64,000 nt of DNA, taken from positions 3,502,001 through 3,566,000 of the forward strand of contig NZ_CP149571.1 of the NCBI RefSeq assembly GCF_037890695.1. The letters are read 5' to 3'. The position numbers were made by a program, and so were the translations under genes. This document shows positions 8,301 through 16,888 of the stretch, in pieces (position 1 is the stretch's first letter; the number at the start of each line of letters is the position of its first letter). Under the pieces are notes generated by a model that was not told the origin of the DNA, did not search any database, and was given only the letters and a program-made list of their open reading frames with translations. Origin of the DNA: Aeromonas jandaei (GTDB lineage Bacteria; Pseudomonadota; Gammaproteobacteria; Enterobacterales; Aeromonadaceae).

Positions 8301-9200
8301 ATGTCTGTATCCCGCATCAGCCTGCACCCGCAAGGCCCCACCTTCTCCCGCATCATCATGGGGTACTGGCGCCTGATGGAGTGGCATCTCACCCCGGCCG
8401 CCCTGCTCGATCTGATGAAATACCATCTGGATCTGGGTGTTACCACTGTCGATCACGCCGACATTTACGGTGGCTACCAGTGCGAGGAGGCCTTTGGCAA
8501 CGCTCTGCGTCTTGAGCCTTCCCTACGTGACCGGATGGAGATCGTCACCAAGTGCGGTATCGCCCTCACTGCCAAACCGCAGCACGCTCTCAACCACTAC
8601 AACACCGGCAAGGCCCATATCATCGCCAGTGCCGACGCCTCGCTGCACAAGCTCGGCACCGACTATCTGGATCTGCTGCTGATCCACCGTCCGGATCCCC
8701 TGATGAACGCCGATGAGGTCGCCGATGCCTTCATCACCCTGAAGCAGGCTGGCAAGATCAAACATGCCGGGGTCTCCAACTTCACCGCGCGCCAGTTTGA
8801 ACTGCTGCAATCCCGCCTCCCCTTCCCGCTGGTAACCAACCAGCTGGAGATCTCGCCGCTGCATCAGGAGGGGACGCTCGATGGCACTCTGGACCAATGC
8901 CAACAGCTCAATATCAAACCGATGGCATGGTCATGCCTGGGCGGTGGCCGGCTGTTCAACGATCACGCTTGCGAGCCGCTGCGGGCTGAGCTTGAGCGGA
9001 TCCGCGCTGAAGTGGGAGCCCAGACCATCGAACAGGTGGTCTATGCCTGGGTCATGATGCTGCCAAGCCAGCCGCTGCCACTGATCGGTTCAGGCAAACG
9101 GGAACGGATTGCAGCTGCCGTTGCATCGGAGTCCATCAAACTTGATCGTCAACAGTGGTTCCGCATTCGCAAGGCTGCACTCGGTTACGACGTACCCTGA
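8301..9200 (+). CDS. Aldo/keto reductase, YdhF type
   Basis: A 299-residue NADPH-dependent aldo/keto reductase close in length and pattern to E. coli YdhF. The catalytic tetrad is D51 and Y56 ('VDHADIYGGY'), K84 ('IVTKCGI') and H129 ('LLLIHRPDPL'). The cofactor region near the C-terminus ('PLIGSGKRERI') is present. It is a soluble (alpha/beta)8 barrel; the physiological carbonyl substrate is unknown. The start has AAGGAG 6 bases upstream. It is transcribed divergently from the cI-like regulator, which may control it, and convergently with the RRM gene. Confidence 0.93.
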   Translation: MSVSRISLHPQGPTFSRIIMGYWRLMEWHLTPAALLDLMKYHLDLGVTTVDHADIYGGYQCEEAFGNALRLEPSLRDRMEIVTKCGIALTAKPQHALNHYNTGKAHIIASADASLHKLGTDYLDLLLIHRPDPLMNADEVADAFITLKQAGKIKHAGVSNFTARQFELLQSRLPFPLVTNQLEISPLHQEGTLDGTLDQCQQLNIKPMAWSCLGGGRLFNDHACEPLRAELERIRAEVGAQTIEQVVYAWVMMLPSQPLPLIGSGKRERIAAAVASESIKLDRQQWFRIRKAALGYDVP

Positions 9201-9225
9201 TCCGGGCGAAAACCACCAAAAACAA

Positions 9226-9254
9226 AAACGGCATGGGGATAACCCATGCCGTTT
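9226..9254 (-). terminator. Hairpin terminator between convergent genes
   Basis: A 12-bp perfect stem (aaacggcatggg / cccatgccgttt) has a 5-base loop. On the minus strand it is followed by a T-rich tail, so it best serves the RRM gene. On the plus strand it also follows the aldo/keto reductase. Confidence 0.85.
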
Positions 9255-9270
9255 GCATTACTGAGGCACC

Positions 9271-9552
9271 TTAGCGATGGCGCTGCTGAGGGCGGCCACG
9301 GGGGGCATCTGTCTTCGGTTTGGCCTGGTTGACCGTTACGGTGCGCCCACCAACTTCAGTGCCATGCAGGCCCGCGATCGCCTTTTCAGCGTCAGCGTTG
9401 GCCGGCATTTCAATGAAACCAAACCCCTTTGACTGGCCTGTATCGCGGTCGATGATGATATCAACCTTGTCGACCTGTCCAAACTGGCTGAACAGAGTTT
9501 TCAGTTCGTCGGCCGTCATGCGGTACGACAGATTACCTACGTAAATCTTCAT
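9271..9552 (-). CDS. RRM-type RNA-binding protein
   Basis: About 93 residues forming a single RNA-recognition motif: RNP2 'IYVGNL' at the N-terminus and RNP1 'KGFGFIEM' in the middle, followed by a basic, proline/arginine-containing tail. Such small RRM proteins (cyanobacterial Rbp-like, also seen in Vibrio and Aeromonas) bind RNA and are often cold- or stress-induced, but the bacterial role is poorly defined. I take ATG 9552, which gives the standard N-terminus; an in-frame GTG at 9561 would add three residues. The gene stands alone with its own terminator. Confidence 0.9.
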   Translation of the reverse strand: MKIYVGNLSYRMTADELKTLFSQFGQVDKVDIIIDRDTGQSKGFGFIEMPANADAEKAIAGLHGTEVGGRTVTVNQAKPKTDAPRGRPQQRHR

Positions 9553-9768
9553 GCCATCCACTCTCGATTCAAGGTGCCTTCTCTATGCAATCACCAGCAT
9601 AACGGTAAGGGCACAACCCCTATGCCAGCCCTGCCATGGCTTCATGCCGTGGCTCTCTCCACACTGTTTTCAAGTGATTGATCTCTTGGGTGAACAGTGC
9701 AGACAAGATCAATTCGAGTCACTGGCAGTATCCGAGCTTTACCGGGAATTGTCGAGAAAATAGTCTGT

Positions 9769-10311
9769 TCAGGCTGACTGCAACGCCGACAGCTGCCGCA
9801 GCAGAGCGCGGCGGCCATGCCAGGCCCGTTTAAACCCGAAGCGATAGACAGAGGGGCTGACCAGATGCAGCTCACCCGCCTTGAGATCCAGCAGTGCCAT
9901 GGCAGCGGCAAGCTCAGGCTCGCTCAACTGCAGATCCAGACTGAAATCGAGCCACTGGCCATCGTGGCCTACCCGCCGCTCCTGCTCGAGAACGACCAGC
10001 TGGCTGCGAGGCACCGCCAACGCCTCGTTCTTGTTGCCATTGAGCAAATAAATGTGAGCTTCATCCCAGCCAAGCTCTGCCAGCCGCCACGGTTGCCAGC
10101 TGCGCGGCAGGGCCACCATCAGTGCTATGATGCCGCCGAAAATGGCGCCCACCCAGTTGAGCAGCGCCATCCCCTCCCGACCATGCCACAAGGAGACCGC
10201 CACTACGCTCCAGCTCACCAGCAACAGCAGAAAAATGACGCAGCGATAGCGGACTGCCGGCGGCATCAGCAGTTGTACCTGCTTGTTGGCCAGCAAGGAT
10301 GTAATAGGCAT
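9769..10311 (-). CDS. Two-TM membrane protein of unknown function
   Basis: 180 residues with two adjacent membrane segments ('CVIFLLLLVSWSVVAVSL' near 25-42 and 'WVGAIFGGIIALMVALP' near 53-69). A soluble C-terminal domain of about 110 residues contains 'GQWLDFSLDLQLSEPELAAA'. I do not recognise the family; the arrangement recalls the YcxB-like or YfbU-neighbour small membrane proteins, without certainty. A clear AGGAG precedes the ATG at 10311. It lies divergent to the ABC transporter operon, with about 100 bases between, but nothing ties it functionally to the transporter. Confidence 0.75.
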   Translation of the reverse strand: MPITSLLANKQVQLLMPPAVRYRCVIFLLLLVSWSVVAVSLWHGREGMALLNWVGAIFGGIIALMVALPRSWQPWRLAELGWDEAHIYLLNGNKNEALAVPRSQLVVLEQERRVGHDGQWLDFSLDLQLSEPELAAAMALLDLKAGELHLVSPSVYRFGFKRAWHGRRALLRQLSALQSA

Positions 10312-10417
10312 GAAAAGCTCCTGTCATCACGAAATGGCGCCATTGTGAATAGCCCTAGCGCGACTGACAAGGGGCTTTTCTTTGTCATCCTCCTATAAAA
10401 TCAATACCATGGCGTAA

Positions 10418-11188
10418 ATGATTCTCAGTGGAACCTGCTCATTGCTCAGCTCGCAACCCTGCGTACGCTTTTGTGGCGTCAACAAATTCTACGGCGACTT
10501 TCAGGCCCTCAATCAGATTGACCTCACCATAGAGCGGGGAGAAAAGTGGGTGATCTGCGGCCCCTCGGGCTCCGGCAAATCGACCCTGATCCGCACCATA
10601 AACGGGCTGGAGGGGATCGATAGCGGCCAGCTATCCCTCTTTGGCGAACCGGTAAGCCCCGCCTATGTGCGCCGCCTCAAGGGGCGGGTCGGCATGGTAT
10701 TTCAGCAATTCAACCTCTTTCCCCATATGACGGTGTTGGAAAACCTGATGGTGGCACCGATGCATACCCTGGGATTGTCGCCACAAGCGGCGCGGGAGAG
10801 GGCGCTCGGCCTGCTCGAGCGGGTACGCATTCAGGCACAGGCTGACAAATACCCCCACCAGCTCTCCGGCGGTCAGCAGCAACGGGTCGCCATCGCCCGC
10901 TCTCTCTGCATGCAGCCTGAGTTAATGCTGTTCGACGAGCCCACCTCCGCCCTCGATCCCGAGATGATCCGCGAAGTGCTGGATGTGATCCGCGAGCTGG
11001 CGGACGAGGGCATGACCCTGATCTGCGTTACCCACGAGATGGGCTTTGCCCGCCAGGTGGCCGATCGGGTCATCTTTATGGATGAGGGGCGGATCATCGA
11101 ATCGGCCCCACCCGCCCAGCTGTTTGGCAACCCGGCCCAGCCTCGAACCAGAGCCTTTCTGGAGCAGGTGCTCAGCTACCATGACTAA
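10418..11188 (+). CDS. Polar amino-acid ABC transporter, ATPase subunit
   Basis: A 256-residue nucleotide-binding subunit of a polar amino-acid importer (GlnQ/HisP type). It has Walker A 'GPSGSGKST', the Q-loop region '[20 protein letters not shown]', signature 'LSGGQQQR', Walker B '[14 protein letters not shown]' and the switch His in 'VTHEMGFAR'. It is a cytoplasmic peripheral protein acting as a dimer on the two permeases below. The ATG at 10418 lacks a strong ribosome-binding site, so the exact start is uncertain by a few codons. Its stop overlaps the next start by 8 bases. This is the first gene of a five-gene chain with overlapping ends. Confidence 0.95.
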   Translation: MILSGTCSLLSSQPCVRFCGVNKFYGDFQALNQIDLTIERGEKWVICGPSGSGKSTLIRTINGLEGIDSGQLSLFGEPVSPAYVRRLKGRVGMVFQQFNLFPHMTVLENLMVAPMHTLGLSPQAARERALGLLERVRIQAQADKYPHQLSGGQQQRVAIARSLCMQPELMLFDEPTSALDPEMIREVLDVIRELADEGMTLICVTHEMGFARQVADRVIFMDEGRIIESAPPAQLFGNPAQPRTRAFLEQVLSYHD

Positions 11189-11984
11189 CGCAAAACCCGT
11201 GCGACTGCTTGGCTGGCTCTGTGGCACTCTTGTGCTCTCTCTGCTGCTCGGCTGGAGCATATATAGCGGTGCGCAAGCGATGGGATATGAGTGGCAGTGG
11301 CCACGCGTGCTGCCTTTTTTAGGCGAATGGGATGAAGGAACTTTTTATGCCGGCCCCCTGCTAAACGGCTTGCTGGTGACCTTGCAGGTCGCGCTGCTCA
11401 GTTTGCTGGGTACGCTGGTGGTCGGGATCTGCGTGGTGAGTCTGCGTCTGCTCCCCTCCCGCCTCGGGCCACTGCTTGCCATCACCTATTTGGGCTTGGT
11501 GCGGACCACGCCACAACTGGTACAGCTCTATATTCTCTACTTCCTGCTCGGCCCCATGCTGGGGCTGGCGCCACTGACCTGCGCCGTACTGAGTCTCTCT
11601 CTCTATCAGGGCGCCTTCACCGCCGAAGTGCTGCGGGCGGGGATCAAGGCGATCCCCCAAGGCCAGTGGGAGGCGGCGCGTACCCTCGGCCTGTCGCGAG
11701 CAATTACCCTGCGCAAGGTGATCCTGCCGCAGCTGGTGCGTATCACACTGCCGCCCCTCACCAACGAGCTGGTATCACTGATCAAACATTCGGCATTGGT
11801 CAGCGTCATTGCCATCTTCGATCTGACCAACGAAGGGCGTACTCTGGTGGCCGATACATTTCTGACTTTCGAGGTGTGGTTCACCGTGGCCGCCCTCTAT
11901 TTGCTGTTAACGCTGACCCTCTCCGGTTGTGCCCGGCTGCTTGCCCGGCATCTGGATCCGGAACAACAAGGACGCCAATCATGA
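11181..11984 (+). CDS. Polar amino-acid ABC transporter, permease 1
   Basis: A 267-residue HisM/GlnP-type permease with about five membrane segments. The BPD-transport signature is around '[20 protein letters not shown]' (EAA loop), preceded by '[19 protein letters not shown]'. The ATG at 11181 is inside the end of the ATPase gene (ATGACTAA), which indicates translational coupling. It pairs with the second permease encoded after the binding-protein gene to form a heterodimeric channel. The order ATPase-permease-binding protein-permease is a little unusual because the binding-protein gene splits the permeases. Confidence 0.94.
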   Translation: MTNAKPVRLLGWLCGTLVLSLLLGWSIYSGAQAMGYEWQWPRVLPFLGEWDEGTFYAGPLLNGLLVTLQVALLSLLGTLVVGICVVSLRLLPSRLGPLLAITYLGLVRTTPQLVQLYILYFLLGPMLGLAPLTCAVLSLSLYQGAFTAEVLRAGIKAIPQGQWEAARTLGLSRAITLRKVILPQLVRITLPPLTNELVSLIKHSALVSVIAIFDLTNEGRTLVADTFLTFEVWFTVAALYLLLTLTLSGCARLLARHLDPEQQGRQS

Positions 11985-12802
11985 CGATTTCCATCAAAAC
12001 CGCGCTATCGGGTGCCGCCCTGCTGCTGGCGACCCTTTTGACACCGGCACATGCAGACACGGCCCCTTCCGCTACCCAGGCCCGGATCGAGCAGAGCGGC
12101 ACCCTGCGGGTCGGCATGTCCACCTTCGCCCCCTGGGCGATGCGGGACAAGCAAGGGGCGCTGATCGGCTTTGAGATCGATGTCGCCCGGCGCCTCGCTA
12201 CCGATCTCGGCTGGCAAGTGGAGTTTGTACCCACCGCTTGGGATGGCATCATCCCCTCTCTGCTGGCGAAAAAGTACGACGTCATCATCGGTGGCCTCAC
12301 CATCACCCCGGAGCGGGAGAAGAGCGTGCGCTTCACTCACCCCTATTCCCACTCGGGCGTTCAGCTGGCCGCCTCCAGCACGCTGGCCAAAGAGAAGAAA
12401 ACCATTGCTGACTTCAACCAGCGCGGGGTGATCCTGGCGGTACGCCGTGGCGCATCGCCGGTACAGGTGGCCAAGGCCAACTTCCCCAAAGCAACCCTGC
12501 GCCAGTTTGACGATGAATCTCAGGTATTTCAGGAGGTGTTGAACGGTCGCGCCCACGGCGCTCTCTCCTCCTCGCCAAAACCGGAGCAGGAGACGTTGCG
12601 CCACCCCGATGCCCTGTTCATGCCCTTTGCCAAGCAGCTGGCTCAGGGCGATGAGGGGTTTGCCCTGCGCAAGGGGGATGACGCGCTGGCTGAACAGTTC
12701 AACGAGTGGATCGCCGCCCGTCAGGCCGATGGCTGGCTCAAGGCCCGTCACGACTACTGGTTCAAGTCGCTGGCATGGGAATCACAGGTCGCCAACCCCT
12801 GA
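11981..12802 (+). CDS. Polar amino-acid ABC transporter, periplasmic binding protein
   Basis: A 273-residue family-3 solute-binding protein. Residues 1-26 are a signal peptide ending 'LTPAHA'. The mature part starts with the family block 'SGTLRVGMSTFAPWAMRD' and has 'GFEIDVARRLATDLGWQVEF' and 'YDVIIGGLTITPEREKSVRF'. The ligand is an amino acid, but which one cannot be told; the ligand arginine/aspartate pattern is the general one. The ATG overlaps the previous stop as ATGA, and the stop overlaps the next start as TGATG, so expression of all subunits is coupled. Confidence 0.94.
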   Translation: MTISIKTALSGAALLLATLLTPAHADTAPSATQARIEQSGTLRVGMSTFAPWAMRDKQGALIGFEIDVARRLATDLGWQVEFVPTAWDGIIPSLLAKKYDVIIGGLTITPEREKSVRFTHPYSHSGVQLAASSTLAKEKKTIADFNQRGVILAVRRGASPVQVAKANFPKATLRQFDDESQVFQEVLNGRAHGALSSSPKPEQETLRHPDALFMPFAKQLAQGDEGFALRKGDDALAEQFNEWIAARQADGWLKARHDYWFKSLAWESQVANP

Positions 12803-13683
12803 TGCAACGTTTGATAAGCCGTACTCTCAAACGATTCAGCTGGCTGGACGGAGTCATAGTGCTGTTGTTGGCACTGGCGGGACTCTGGCTGGCCAGCCGC
12901 ATCCACATCGGGGTCGCCTATGAGTGGCACTGGCACGATGCCTTCGCGCTGCTCTTTACGCATGGCCCCCACGGCGAGACGCCCTACTTTTTCAGCGGTC
13001 TGCTTACTACCCTGCGTATCGCGCTGCTTGGCATGGTGCTGGCGCTGCTGCTCGGCACTACGCTGGGGGTGGCGGCGTTCAGTCGTCGCCCGTTTCTGGT
13101 TCTGCCAGCCACCCTGTTTATCCAGCTCATCCGCAATCTGCCGCCGCTGGTCTTTATCTTCATCTTCTACTTCTTTATCGCCAACCAACTGTTGCCCGCG
13201 AGCGGTCTATCAAGCTGGCTCGGCAACATCTCAATTCCCACCTGGCTGGAAGTGCTGTTTGGCCCGCTCGCTCGCTGGGAGAACCTCATCTCCGGTACCC
13301 TCTGCGTCGGCATGATCAGCGCCGCCTTTGTTGCCGAGATCGTCCACGCCGGTCTTGCAGCCATCCCCAAAGGACAGTGGGAAGCGGCCCACAGCCTCGG
13401 GTTATCCCCCTGGGTGCGGTTGCGCCATGTGATCCTGCCGCAGGCGATGTTGCTGATGTTGCCTCCCCTCACTGGCCAGCTCATCGCACTGGTGAAGGAT
13501 ACGGCCATTGTGTCGCTGATTTCGGTGCAGGAGCTCACCTTCGTCGGTACCGAGATGGCCAACTCGAGCGGGCTGGTTTACGAGATCTGGCTGCTGGTGG
13601 CGGCTGCCTATTTGTTGATATGTTTGAGTCTGTTTATTCTGCTCAGCCGACTCGAAGCAAGACAAGGAGCACGCAAATGCTGA
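12802..13683 (+). CDS. Polar amino-acid ABC transporter, permease 2
   Basis: A 293-residue permease with an extra N-terminal membrane segment ('GVIVLLLALAGLWLA') and the usual core. 'FIQLIRNLPPLVFIFIFYFF' is followed by the EAA loop 'EIVHAGLAAIPKGQWEAAHS'. The ATG at 12802 is chosen because it overlaps the binding-protein stop (TGATG); longer frames would run back into that gene. It forms the membrane channel with permease 1. The mepA start lies inside its last codons, extending the coupled chain. Confidence 0.94.
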   Translation: MQRLISRTLKRFSWLDGVIVLLLALAGLWLASRIHIGVAYEWHWHDAFALLFTHGPHGETPYFFSGLLTTLRIALLGMVLALLLGTTLGVAAFSRRPFLVLPATLFIQLIRNLPPLVFIFIFYFFIANQLLPASGLSSWLGNISIPTWLEVLFGPLARWENLISGTLCVGMISAAFVAEIVHAGLAAIPKGQWEAAHSLGLSPWVRLRHVILPQAMLLMLPPLTGQLIALVKDTAIVSLISVQELTFVGTEMANSSGLVYEIWLLVAAAYLLICLSLFILLSRLEARQGARKC

Positions 13684-14414
13684 CGTCCCTGTTACTGGCT
13701 ACTGTGTTGCAAGCCGAAGCGATCGGCGGATACACCGCAGGCTGCCTCAAAAACGGAATGGCACTGCCGCTGGAGGGCCCTGGCTATCAGGTGATCCGCA
13801 CCAAGCGGCTACGTTACTACGGCCATCCCGATCTCATCCACTATCTGCAGACACTGGCCAACCAGACCCGGATGGCCGGATTGCCGGATCTCTACATCGC
13901 CGATCTGGCGATGGCCCATGGTGGCCCCTTTACCACCGGCCATCGCAGCCACCAGACCGGCCTTGATGCCGATATCTGGTTTCGCATGGCCAACCGCCCC
14001 ATCAGCAAATGGGAACAGGATGCTCCCAAGGAGTGGGCGCTGATCGACGAGCCCAGCTACAAGATGCTGCCGGGCCGCTTCGGGCCGCAACAGCTCACCC
14101 TGTTGCGGCTGGCGGCCAGCAAACCCGAGGTGGCCCGCATCTTTGTCAATCCGGTGATCAAGTCGGCGGTCTGCCAGCAGGTTGGTGATGAACCCTGGGT
14201 TGCCAAGCTTCGCCCCTGGGTTGGCCACTTCAGCCATTTTCACGTGCGGCTGCGCTGCCCGGCGGGCAGCCCTGATTGTGAGCAGCAAGCGCCTATTCCC
14301 CCCGGCAACGGCTGCGGAGCCGAGCTGGCCTCCTGGCTGAAAGACAAACCGCAGCTGCCCAAGGTGTCCAGTATCAACAAGATGCCTGTGCTGCCTGCGC
14401 GTTGTCGCAACTGA
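13677..14414 (+). CDS. mepA: Penicillin-insensitive murein DD-endopeptidase
   Basis: A 245-residue LAS-family zinc peptidase that cuts D-Ala-mDAP cross-links in peptidoglycan in the periplasm. The zinc site is clear: H92 and D99 in 'HRSHQTGLDADIWF', and H187/H189 in 'GHFSHFHVRL'. Several cysteines probably form disulfides, as in E. coli MepA. The N-terminus is hydrophobic and serves as a short signal peptide, with the cut near 'LQAEA'. AAGGAG precedes the ATG at 13677, which lies within the end of the upstream permease gene. It is therefore co-transcribed and perhaps coupled with an amino-acid importer, unlike its aroC neighbourhood in E. coli. Confidence 0.95.
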   Translation: MLTSLLLATVLQAEAIGGYTAGCLKNGMALPLEGPGYQVIRTKRLRYYGHPDLIHYLQTLANQTRMAGLPDLYIADLAMAHGGPFTTGHRSHQTGLDADIWFRMANRPISKWEQDAPKEWALIDEPSYKMLPGRFGPQQLTLLRLAASKPEVARIFVNPVIKSAVCQQVGDEPWVAKLRPWVGHFSHFHVRLRCPAGSPDCEQQAPIPPGNGCGAELASWLKDKPQLPKVSSINKMPVLPARCRN

Positions 14415-14473
14415 CCCCAAGCTGTTATGGTGGTTCCCTGTTTCCCAAGCCATTAATGATGGAGAACGACAAG

Positions 14474-15064
14474 ATGGCCATATCAATCTGGCGCAAAACC
14501 ACGCAGAGCCTGCTGACTCTGACCCTGCTGCTGGGCCTGACCGGCTGCGGTATGAACAACATCCCGACGCTGGATGAGCAGGTCAAAGCCACGTGGGGAC
14601 AGGTTGAAAACCAGTACCAGCGCCGGGCAGATCTCATCCCCAATCTGGTAGCAACCGTAAAAGGCTATGCCAGCCATGAGCAGGAGACCCTCCAGGCGGT
14701 CACCGATGCCCGCGCCCGAGTTGGCAGCCTGCAGGTGAGCGACCCGGCCCAGCTCAAGGAGTTTGAAGCGGCGCAGAATCAGCTCACCAGCGCCCTCTCC
14801 CGCCTGATGGTGGTAGTGGAACGTTATCCGGAGCTCAAGGCGGATCAACAGTTCCTCACCCTGCAGGCCCAGCTGGAAGGGACGGAGAACCGTATCGCCG
14901 TAGCCCGCCGCGACTATATCGAGGCGGTGCGCCAGTTCAACACCGAGATCCGCACCTTCCCCGGAGTGATCTGGCACAAGATGCTCTACTCCGATCTGGA
15001 GGCAAAACCCAGCTTCAGTGCCAAACCTGGTGCTGACGAAGCGCCCAAGGTGGGCTTCCAATGA
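14474..15064 (+). CDS. lemA: LemA-family lipoprotein
   Basis: A 196-residue LemA-family protein. The N-terminus has a lipoprotein signal ending in the lipobox 'GLTGC', so it is probably anchored by an acylated cysteine, and then the long helical LemA fold ('YQRRADLIPNLVATVKGYAS', 'FLTLQAQLEGTENRIAVARR'). The ATG at 14474 is preferred because GGAG lies upstream and it gives a proper signal peptide; the longer frame begins inside mepA. LemA genes are typically followed by TPM-domain genes, as here, and the stop overlaps the next start. The molecular role is not established. Confidence 0.9.
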   Translation: MAISIWRKTTQSLLTLTLLLGLTGCGMNNIPTLDEQVKATWGQVENQYQRRADLIPNLVATVKGYASHEQETLQAVTDARARVGSLQVSDPAQLKEFEAAQNQLTSALSRLMVVVERYPELKADQQFLTLQAQLEGTENRIAVARRDYIEAVRQFNTEIRTFPGVIWHKMLYSDLEAKPSFSAKPGADEAPKVGFQ

Positions 15065-15786
15065 ACATGATGCTGCGCTGGTTTCTTCCCTGTCTGCTGC
15101 TCTGGGCCAGTGCCCTGCAAGCGGCGCCGGACTTCCCGACGCTGAGCGGACGGGTCGTGGATGAAGCCAGTTTGATGTCCCGCAAACAGGCCCACCAGCT
15201 GACCCAGCAGCTGGCCGCTTTTGAAAAGCGCAGCGGCATCCAGTTGGTGGTGGTCTCCGTCGACAGCTTGCAGGGCGAGACCATCGAAGAGTATGGCTAT
15301 CAGCTGGGCCGGCACTGGGGGATCGGGCAGAAGGGCAAGGATAACGGCGTCCTGCTACTCATCGCTCAGGACGAGCGCAAGGTTCGCATCGAAGTGGGCT
15401 ATGGGCTGGAAGGTGATCTGCCCGATGCCATTGCCGCCAACATCATTCAGACCCGGATCCTGCCTGCGTTCAAACGGGGTGACATGGTGGCCGGGGTCGT
15501 TGCCGGCAGTCAGGCCATCATGCAGGCGCTGGGCGGCCAGTATCAGCCGACCGACAACGCGAGCAAGGAGGAGAAACTCGGTGGCCCCTGGTTATTCATC
15601 CTGATGGTAATTGCGATGATCGTGCTTCATAACCTGCGGGGCGGCGGCGGTGGCCCGGGCGGGCGACGTCGTTCGGCCTACATGGCAGGGGGATTTGGAG
15701 CTGGCTCCTTTGGCAACCGCTCTGGCGGTGGCTTCAGCGGCGGTGGCGGCAGTTTTGGAGGCGGTGGTGCCTCCGGTGGTTGGTAA
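15061..15786 (+). CDS. TPM-domain membrane protein (YgcG type)
   Basis: 241 residues: a signal peptide (cut near 'LQAAP'), then a TPM domain (about residues 25-160, with 'FEKRSGIQLVVVSVDSLQGE' and 'VRIEVGYGLEGDLPDAIA'). A single membrane segment ('PWLFILMVIAMIVLHNL') follows, and the C-terminus is a glycine/serine-rich tail ('GGGFSGGGGSFGGGGASGGW'). The TPM domain faces the periplasm. This domain order with a Gly-rich tail is standard for LemA-linked proteins, whose role is unknown but has been tied to envelope or photosystem assembly elsewhere. It starts within the lemA stop. Confidence 0.9.
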   Translation: MNMMLRWFLPCLLLWASALQAAPDFPTLSGRVVDEASLMSRKQAHQLTQQLAAFEKRSGIQLVVVSVDSLQGETIEEYGYQLGRHWGIGQKGKDNGVLLLIAQDERKVRIEVGYGLEGDLPDAIAANIIQTRILPAFKRGDMVAGVVAGSQAIMQALGGQYQPTDNASKEEKLGGPWLFILMVIAMIVLHNLRGGGGGPGGRRRSAYMAGGFGAGSFGNRSGGGFSGGGGSFGGGGASGGW

Positions 15787-15807
15787 CAGGGATTAAGAGA
15801 CGACAAC

Positions 15808-16425
15808 ATGATTTCCAAACAGTTTTATCACACGCTTCAGGCCAGGGTCAGACAAGCCGAACAGGCCACGGATGCCGAACTGGTGACCGTGCTGGCCCCG
15901 GCCAGCGATGGATATCGCTATATTCCCACCCTCTGGGCCGCTCTGTTGGCCATGCTGACCCCGCTGCTGGTATTCCAGCTCGGCTTCTGGCTCGGCTGGT
16001 ACGAGATCCTGCTGGTGCAGTGGTCGGTCTGGCTGCTGCTGAGTCTGCTGTTCCACTGGACCCCTATCAAGATGCGGCTGATCCCGAAACAGGTACGCCA
16101 GCACAGGGCCGCCCTGATGGCTCGCCTGCAATTTGTCGAGCAGGGGCTGCACCGCACCCGCGATCGTCTGGGGGTGCTCATTTTTGTCTCGGCTGCCGAG
16201 CACTATGTCGAGATCCTGGTGGATGACGGCATTGCCCAGCATATCGATAACAGCCAGTGGCAGGAGATCATCAACGACTTCGTGATGCGGGTACGCAACA
16301 ACGAGATCGAGCAAGGTTTTCTGGAGTGTGTGGAGCGCACCAGCGCCATTCTGACCGACGCCTTCCCTGCAACCCGTGACCAGAACGAGCTGCCGGACAG
16401 CCTGATCATCCTCGACAAGCCCTGA
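15808..16425 (+). CDS. Second TPM-domain membrane protein
   Basis: 205 residues with two central membrane segments ('LWAALLAMLTPLLVFQLGFW' and 'ILLVQWSVWLLLSLLFHW') and a C-terminal TPM-like domain ('RDRLGVLIFVSAAEHYVEIL'). It follows the first TPM gene by 21 bases and completes the lemA-TPM-TPM set that recurs in many proteobacteria. It is probably an inner-membrane partner of the other two proteins; no catalytic function is known. No hairpin follows directly before the tRNA gene. Confidence 0.88.
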   Translation: MISKQFYHTLQARVRQAEQATDAELVTVLAPASDGYRYIPTLWAALLAMLTPLLVFQLGFWLGWYEILLVQWSVWLLLSLLFHWTPIKMRLIPKQVRQHRAALMARLQFVEQGLHRTRDRLGVLIFVSAAEHYVEILVDDGIAQHIDNSQWQEIINDFVMRVRNNEIEQGFLECVERTSAILTDAFPATRDQNELPDSLIILDKP

Positions 16426-16570
16426 ATCGGATTAAAAAAACGGCTTTCTGTTCAAGGGTTAGGCACTCGAGAAAGATTATGAAAAATAAGGGGAAAAATG
16501 GTTGACCCGCCCAGCCATTTCCCCTAAATTACGCCCCGTTCCAGCGCAACGGCGCAACGAACGAAAATTT

Positions 16571-16658
16571 GGTGAGGTGTCCGAGTGGCTGAAGGAGCAC
16601 GCCTGGAAAGTGTGTATACGGCAACGTATCGAGGGTTCGAATCCCTCCCTCACCGCCA
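16571..16658 (+). tRNA. tRNA-Ser (anticodon GGA)
   Basis: An 88-base serine tRNA with a 7-bp acceptor stem (ggtgagg / cctcacc), encoded GCCA 3' end, a long variable arm and the T-loop 'ggttcgaatcc'. The anticodon loop 'ctggaaa' gives GGA, reading UCC/UCU. The D-arm and variable arm are class II as expected for serine. A strong terminator follows. Confidence 0.97.
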
Positions 16659-16665
16659 AATTTAG

Positions 16666-16698
16666 AAAAGCCGACCTCAGGGTCGGCTTTTTGCTTTT
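16666..16698 (+). terminator. Terminator after tRNA-Ser
   Basis: An 11-bp perfect stem (aaaagccgacc / ggtcggctttt) with a 4-base loop and a following T-rich run. Confidence 0.93.
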
Positions 16699-16888
16699 CT
16701 ACTGCTTGCTCGCTCTATCTTCCCTATTATTTATCCTGCACTGCCTGCTTTTTAAGCGCCCTCGATATCCATGCCATGCAGACTTGGCCATAGCTCTAAT
16801 TTATTGCTCGCAGATTGGATATCATTTTGAAAAACTGATACTTAAATAGCTAAACTAGCCATTATCAACATTCAGGGATGTGTAAAAA

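Noticed and set aside
16477..16849. Two short frames covering the tRNA-Ser gene on both strands
   Set aside because: They translate the tRNA itself ('GEVSEWLKEHA', 'REGFEPSIR'), a familiar false-ORF pattern.
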